Shown: in pieces, positions 54,301-60,300 of the stretch | Layout of the letters: every line of letters begins with the position of its first letter | How positions within the stretch are numbered: position 1 is the stretch's first letter | Assembly: GCF_035582795.1 (NCBI RefSeq) | Contig: NC_134368.1 | Span: 17,501,001 to 17,565,000 of the forward strand | Length of the DNA: 64,000 nucleotides | Direction: 5' to 3' | Origin: Mycteria americana | Taxonomy: Eukaryota; Chordata; Aves; Ciconiiformes; Ciconiidae | The notes under the pieces: model-generated | What the model was told of the DNA's origin: nothing | What the model saw: only the letters and a program-made list of their open reading frames with translations | Database searches by the model: none | Translations under genes and position numbers: made by a program

Positions 54301-57300
54301 TTTAAATTCTAAGATAAATATTGAAAGATATCCCCATTAAAACAGATTTTGAATCTAAATAATTACTAATTAAGCTTAAGTTAAATAGGTTGTCACTAAA
54401 AAAAAAAATTGTTCAGCAATGAAAAATGGACTTCACAAGGAAATGCTTCAGCCCAAACCCAAAGATTCCCTGTGGCATATTTGTTAAGAAACTAAATAAG
54501 ATTTACATAAAAATATACAATACATAAAACCTTGTCATGTGTCCCTTGTAGGCAGCTGTGATAGGACCATGTATGAGGGGTAAGAAATGAGGTACAAGTT
54601 ATTAGAAAGACCAGTATAGGCCTTACAGCTTTTTCTTTAAATCCTACTTTTGTTCCCATGTATCTAAAATCAGTCGTACATTTGTTTCTCTGATCTTGTG
54701 TTCTTCTTAACACATTGATTCTTGAATGCTCTTCAAGATGCACCCTACCATCTTTGCCTTGATGACTGACACTGTCTGTCTGCAATAAGAAATTGCCAGT
54801 GGTTAACTAGCTTCTCTCAGAAATACAGTATCATTTCCAAAAGGCTTGGTAAAGCAGCCACGCTCCCCCTTGCCAAGCCCACTCTAGAGCAGCTGCTTCA
54901 GCATTTACTTTTCCATCCAAGTAATAAAACATAACTTTGTGTGAAAATTCCACACTTGGTAGTAATCTCAGAAAGAAATGTGAATTTATGGTCCTTTTAA
55001 AGTTAAATTTTAGAATACAACCCTAATTGCGCTATCAGGCAACTGTAAAGTAACAAATTTTGTATATATCACTATGCTGTAACTGTTAAAGTATTCTAAT
55101 GTGTGAGTTTCTTTGCTTGTCTGACTGTTTTTACTGTAGCATTAAATAGGCATTTTAATTCCTATTTTTGTAGTGTTTGGGAGGTTTGCTGGGTCACTTA
55201 TGTAACAAAGTACTTTGATCTAATCTCTAGAATAGAGATTAGTCCTTTGTGCCAAGTCGGATTTTCATTGTATAATGTCCATTGCTGCCAATGAATTATT
55301 CTCAGCCTAGACTTCCAGTACATTATAGAACAGACATGTTGGCTTTTATTTGGTTATTAGTCTCTTTTGACAATTATTTTAAGGATAGAAGTTCTGTTGA
55401 TCATGGCAAGGTAGTACATAGTTAAAGATGACTAATAACAAAGAATTGGTTTGACTTTCTTTTACTTTGGGAGTAAACATGTTTGTATGGAGAACTCACT
55501 GGCAAAGATGATTAAGAAAAATAAAGATAAGAGAAAAATATCAGTTCATTTGGCTTTTTTTCCAGGTTATGCGTTCCTCCTGTTCCAAGAAGAGAGTTCT
55601 GTTCAGGCCCTGATTGACGCCTGCATTGAAGAAGATGGAAAGCTCTATCTATGTGTTTCCAGTCCTACTATCAAGGACAAGCCAGTAAGTAAACAGTAGA
55701 TGGCCTGCAGGCTGTAGCTGCCATCTGTCTAAAGCTGCATTTGAAATGATGACAATGAAAATAATCAAAAGCAAACTACCATTGGCAAAGCTCAACATCT
55801 GGAACAGTTGGATGATTTTAAAATTGTAGTCTTTTGAATGAATAGGATTAAAACAAAGTACCTAGACATGCTAAGCTAATGGGGTTATGACTGTTTGACA
55901 GTTTATATAGGCTGATGAACATATATCCATGACATAGTGAAACTTAAAACTAGCATACTATTTTCTTTCCCAATTTAATAGGTTCAGATCCGTCCCTGGA
56001 ATCTAAGTGATAGTGACTTTGTGATGGATGGTTCCCAGCCGCTTGATCCTCGAAAAACAATTTTTGTTGGAGGAGTCCCTAGACCTTTAAGAGCTGGTGA
56101 GTCTAATCTGTGGCTATTTTTAAAAGTAGGAGATTATTGGAAATAATTTGAACCATGCATACTTTTGTATAGTTATGTATGGATAGATATAGATATATAC
56201 ATATAAAAATAGAAGACTGTTGTGATAGTTATAACCGTAGTACAATATTTGTGTATTCTTACATTTCTCTAGTAACTGTTTTCATCTGGCTTTGGCCATA
56301 AATCACTGTTCATCATTGAGATTTACTGGAAACTGTTACATGTCTAAAGCTGTAGAAAAGATTTTGATCATATTAGCAAAACTGTAGCGTAAACTATGTC
56401 ACAAAAGAGCTTGTTTTTAAAATAATGCTATGGAAACCTCTCTGCCATGCTCCTTGAGTATGTGGAGCTCTATTTGTACTTGCCTGTCATTGTGCATTAG
56501 CTGCTCTTCTACTCCTATCAGGTTGCAGTTCTTCTTGCTAATATGGATAAAGCAAAAACACAGGTGATGAAGGAGTAGGAATAGAGGAAAAAAGGAAGAA
56601 ATTTAGAGAGCTAGCACAGTCTGTATGGCACAACACTATATGAGATTGCGGGACTCTTTTCTCATTCTTGTTGGAGTGCATGAAGGAAAAATTAAATGTT
56701 TCTGTAGCTGTGGAATGGTTGATCTACAACCTGGACAGTCAGCTTTGTGAGATTGACTGCAGTAGCCTTTTACAATATTTTATGGTGGCCTTCTAGTAAA
56801 TAGGTTGAAGTGAATGCTGGAAGTAGAAGCATAACATACGGTGGTTCAAATCCCATTTTCTATTAAAATGACTCCTGGACTTCATTAGCCTTCCATACTT
56901 TGTAATGAATTTTATTCTTAGAGAAAGATGACCTTTCAGATGGAAGATGTAGGAGAACCAAGAAGTGATAGTGCAAATTTGGGGTATAAAGAATCTTAAA
57001 TTTTTCTATCTTTGACTTGCAATGCCCAAGCTTTTCTGTTATTTTACTTTTAAGACTGTACTTTTGACTGTAGTACAAGCTCTGTAAATGAGCATAAACA
57101 CAGTATGTTCGAACTGCAGATGAATTTTTCTTTATATTCAGTCCAAATACTCCAGATTACTGTGCTGAATGTGTGTGATAAATTTAGTGGATGCATTCTT
57201 ATGCTTAGCTTTCAGATGCCCTGTATATGTGAAAATGAAACTTTTACAGTATTGTGAAATAAGAATCATGACTTCACAAAAGCAGTAAAACTTTAGGAGA

Positions 57301-60300
57301 CTTTTCAAACAACTATTGAACATCAATGACTGCTGCTACCTTTATACCCTAATAGAGAGGATACTAATTCTGAAAAAAAATAGTATTTTCCACCTAAATT
57401 AATTGCAAAACTGAATTCAGTATAAAATATTACTAGAGGATTGCTAAAATACTTGATCTGTAAAATTTGAGATTTGTGTTTCTATGAACTTCAGTATCTG
57501 TGGTAAGTGTAGCACTGCAGAGATAATCAGATAATCACACAGCTCTGTGTGGCTGATGAAAAGATGCTAACTATATTTTTAAATTCAAGTAGGACATAGA
57601 GCATTAGGACAGCCAGAGAACATGTACCAAGTAATTTCTGGCATGTGGATCTATTTTATACAGCTTACATTCCATGCCTGCCCAAAAAGTCTTTTGCTGT
57701 AATCCCCTGAAGAGCACTGCCCTGGAATTTCAGTTCCAGGTTATCAAGGACTTACAATTCCATTGTTCCTTGGATGTATGTACCCACAGTGTGAAAGATC
57801 TGTCTGCTGAGTATTTCATAGCTTATTTAATATGTTTTTATGTTTCTTGTTATTACTGTTATATCGGCTGTTGCAAAATTAATTATTAACATTAACTTTT
57901 CTAGTATTTTTAACTACAAGCATATTATATAAAGTTCGTACTGTAAGAACAGCTTCAATGAACATTATTTTGTTTCTTAATAGTGGAATTGGCTATGATC
58001 ATGGACCGTCTCTATGGTGGAGTTTGTTACGCAGGAATTGATACTGATCCTGAGCTGAAATACCCAAAAGGTGCTGGACGTGTTGCTTTTTCCAATCAGC
58101 AGAGTTATATTGCTGCCATCAGTGCTCGGTTTGTTCAACTTCAGCATGGCGATATCGATAAACGAGTAAGTTATACAGAAGTTAAAACATACATAAATAG
58201 GAGAGTGATGATCTATAAAGGAACTTCTCAGGGTGTGGTAACATTGCATTTGATTGGCTTTCGTGCCAGCTTCTACGTTTCTTTTAGTATTCCTGTAACT
58301 CCACTAGTTCCAAGAGTTAAACTGTGAATGCCCCCAAACAAACCACATGCATTCCACAGAGCAGCAGTTTGTTCCTTGGACGTATGTTAGACCATGTGTT
58401 CTTTCCGTTCTGGAGTTCCTGGTTTTGTTGTGTATGGGCAAAGGGCTTGAAAATCTTTTTCTCTCCCTTGTTCTAAAGAAATCAAATACTGTGATAATTC
58501 CTCTGTCATTCATAGGAAACTCTAGTATTCATTGGTTTCAGATTAGCTTTATATTTGCAGCTGCCCTTAATTTCAGCCATAACTGTCAGTCCTGAGCACT
58601 TCAGAAAATCAATCAAGCTCAACACCTAAAATATAAAATGTCTTACCCTTTTTGTTTGAGAGAGTCTTCTTAGTATTTACCACTGTACGTTTCTGGTTGC
58701 TACAGATGCTTATTGCTGGCTAAAGCAAAACTAACTTTTATTAAGACTAGTCAACTTCATTACTCCTAATTAGAAGTATAAGAGTAGCAAAGAAAACTGG
58801 CATCTAAATTATGTCAGTTTTAAGTGTCACTAGTTTTGATGTCAAGAGCTGCAGAGGTAGTCACTGGTATTAATAGATGTTCTTTAAAAAAAAAAAAAGG
58901 TCTTAGAGGAAGAAGGGTTGAGTAAGTAAAGTAGTTCAAGGTCCAGTCTCCTCTGCAGATCAAAGACATGGGAAAAAGAAAGTAGTACAGTTAACAAAAG
59001 TCTGCTGTAGGAAGGTAGCATGTGCTTCTCTCCTCTCAAATAGAGTAATACAGCTTTACATCCGTCTCTCAGATACCAGTTGCCTAGTGAGCTGAAATCC
59101 CCAAACATGATCGTTTCTAGAGGATGAATGGGTCTGAATGTGGGTAGTGAACTAGGCTTCATGTTACATTATGAGGGCTACATTTTGCTGGTGGGATTGC
59201 TGTCCTTGTGACTTGCAGCTGACTTTGACAAATAGCCCTACCTTTTGGCTAAGTACATAACAAAAATGGCCTTGACACTGTCACTGTGTGAGGGGAAATA
59301 AAACTATTAATCATCTTGCATTTGAGTATTTGGACAAAACAGGAGTAAGGACCAGAATCCAGAACGCCTTCTAAAAAAGTGCTAAATGGGCCATTTAGCT
59401 TCAGAATCGGGTATAGCTTAGTGTGTTTCAGGAATCATCTATAGTGCATTTGGCTATGAAGTAACCTAACTTTAAAATTAGAGGTGGACAGTTGGGTCCC
59501 ATCCAAACTAGTTCTCCCTCAAACATGGGAGACATGGACTTAAACCTTGTAAACTAGGGCACACTTTTATCTTAGTCTTCCTCTTCCCGTGGGAGTGTCC
59601 TTTGCAGTAGACGCGTATATGCTAGACTGGCAGTACCATCTCATAAGAGAAAGGAAAGCATGAACCTGTCTTTGAAGGCTGCACTTCCAAGTAGGTTGGT
59701 TTGTTGTTTTGGGTTTTTTATGATAGGTCACCAGAGGTTTTAAGGGCTCTCTGGATGCTGAGCAGGTATCTGAAATGGCAGTGCTTGCTGTTTGCAGAGA
59801 AAGGGATATAACTTGTTAATGTGTGATATAACACTGAAATACTTAAAGGGGGATGGGCAGTAAATCTCCAGTAAAACAGTGGGTATGTGCTGCAGGCCTC
59901 TTAGAGCTTGGACAGGGAAAAAAACCCCACAAAATCTACCCCAAATACTAGATTTCAGAAGCACAGCACTTCAGTTATATCCAGGAGACTTAATTTATAA
60001 AAACAGTAGTCAAATTATTTCTTTATATTTCTTTATAAATACTATTACCAAAAAAAAAAGGAAGAAACAAGTATAATTACTATCTGTAGATAGCTGTTCA
60101 TGGGCTGGAGAGGTTGGGGGGGAGAGGGAAGGAAGATCTAGGCTTTCTCTTTAAATATCTGAATTCTCACAGTTTCTTTTTTGATTGTTATAATTTGTGT
60201 TCTTTCTTTAGTGTTGGTTTTCTACTTCTTGAAAATTAATTTTTTTACTCAAGTATTCTCTTAAATCTGGAATTTTGACATTTTTATTGCCATCCTTGTT

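Larger units (their letters stand above)
48171..55565 (+). other. CPEB2: CPEB2 intron 7 (7.4 kb)
   Basis: Begins gtaaga, ends ttttttccag. It contains a two-copy 46-bp tandem repeat (48793-48884), a possible processed-pseudogene fragment (about 49010-49455), a T23 run (50184-50206) and old AGGTGTC/TAAGC-type repeat debris around 51060-51440. The remainder shows nothing recognisable. Confidence 0.9.
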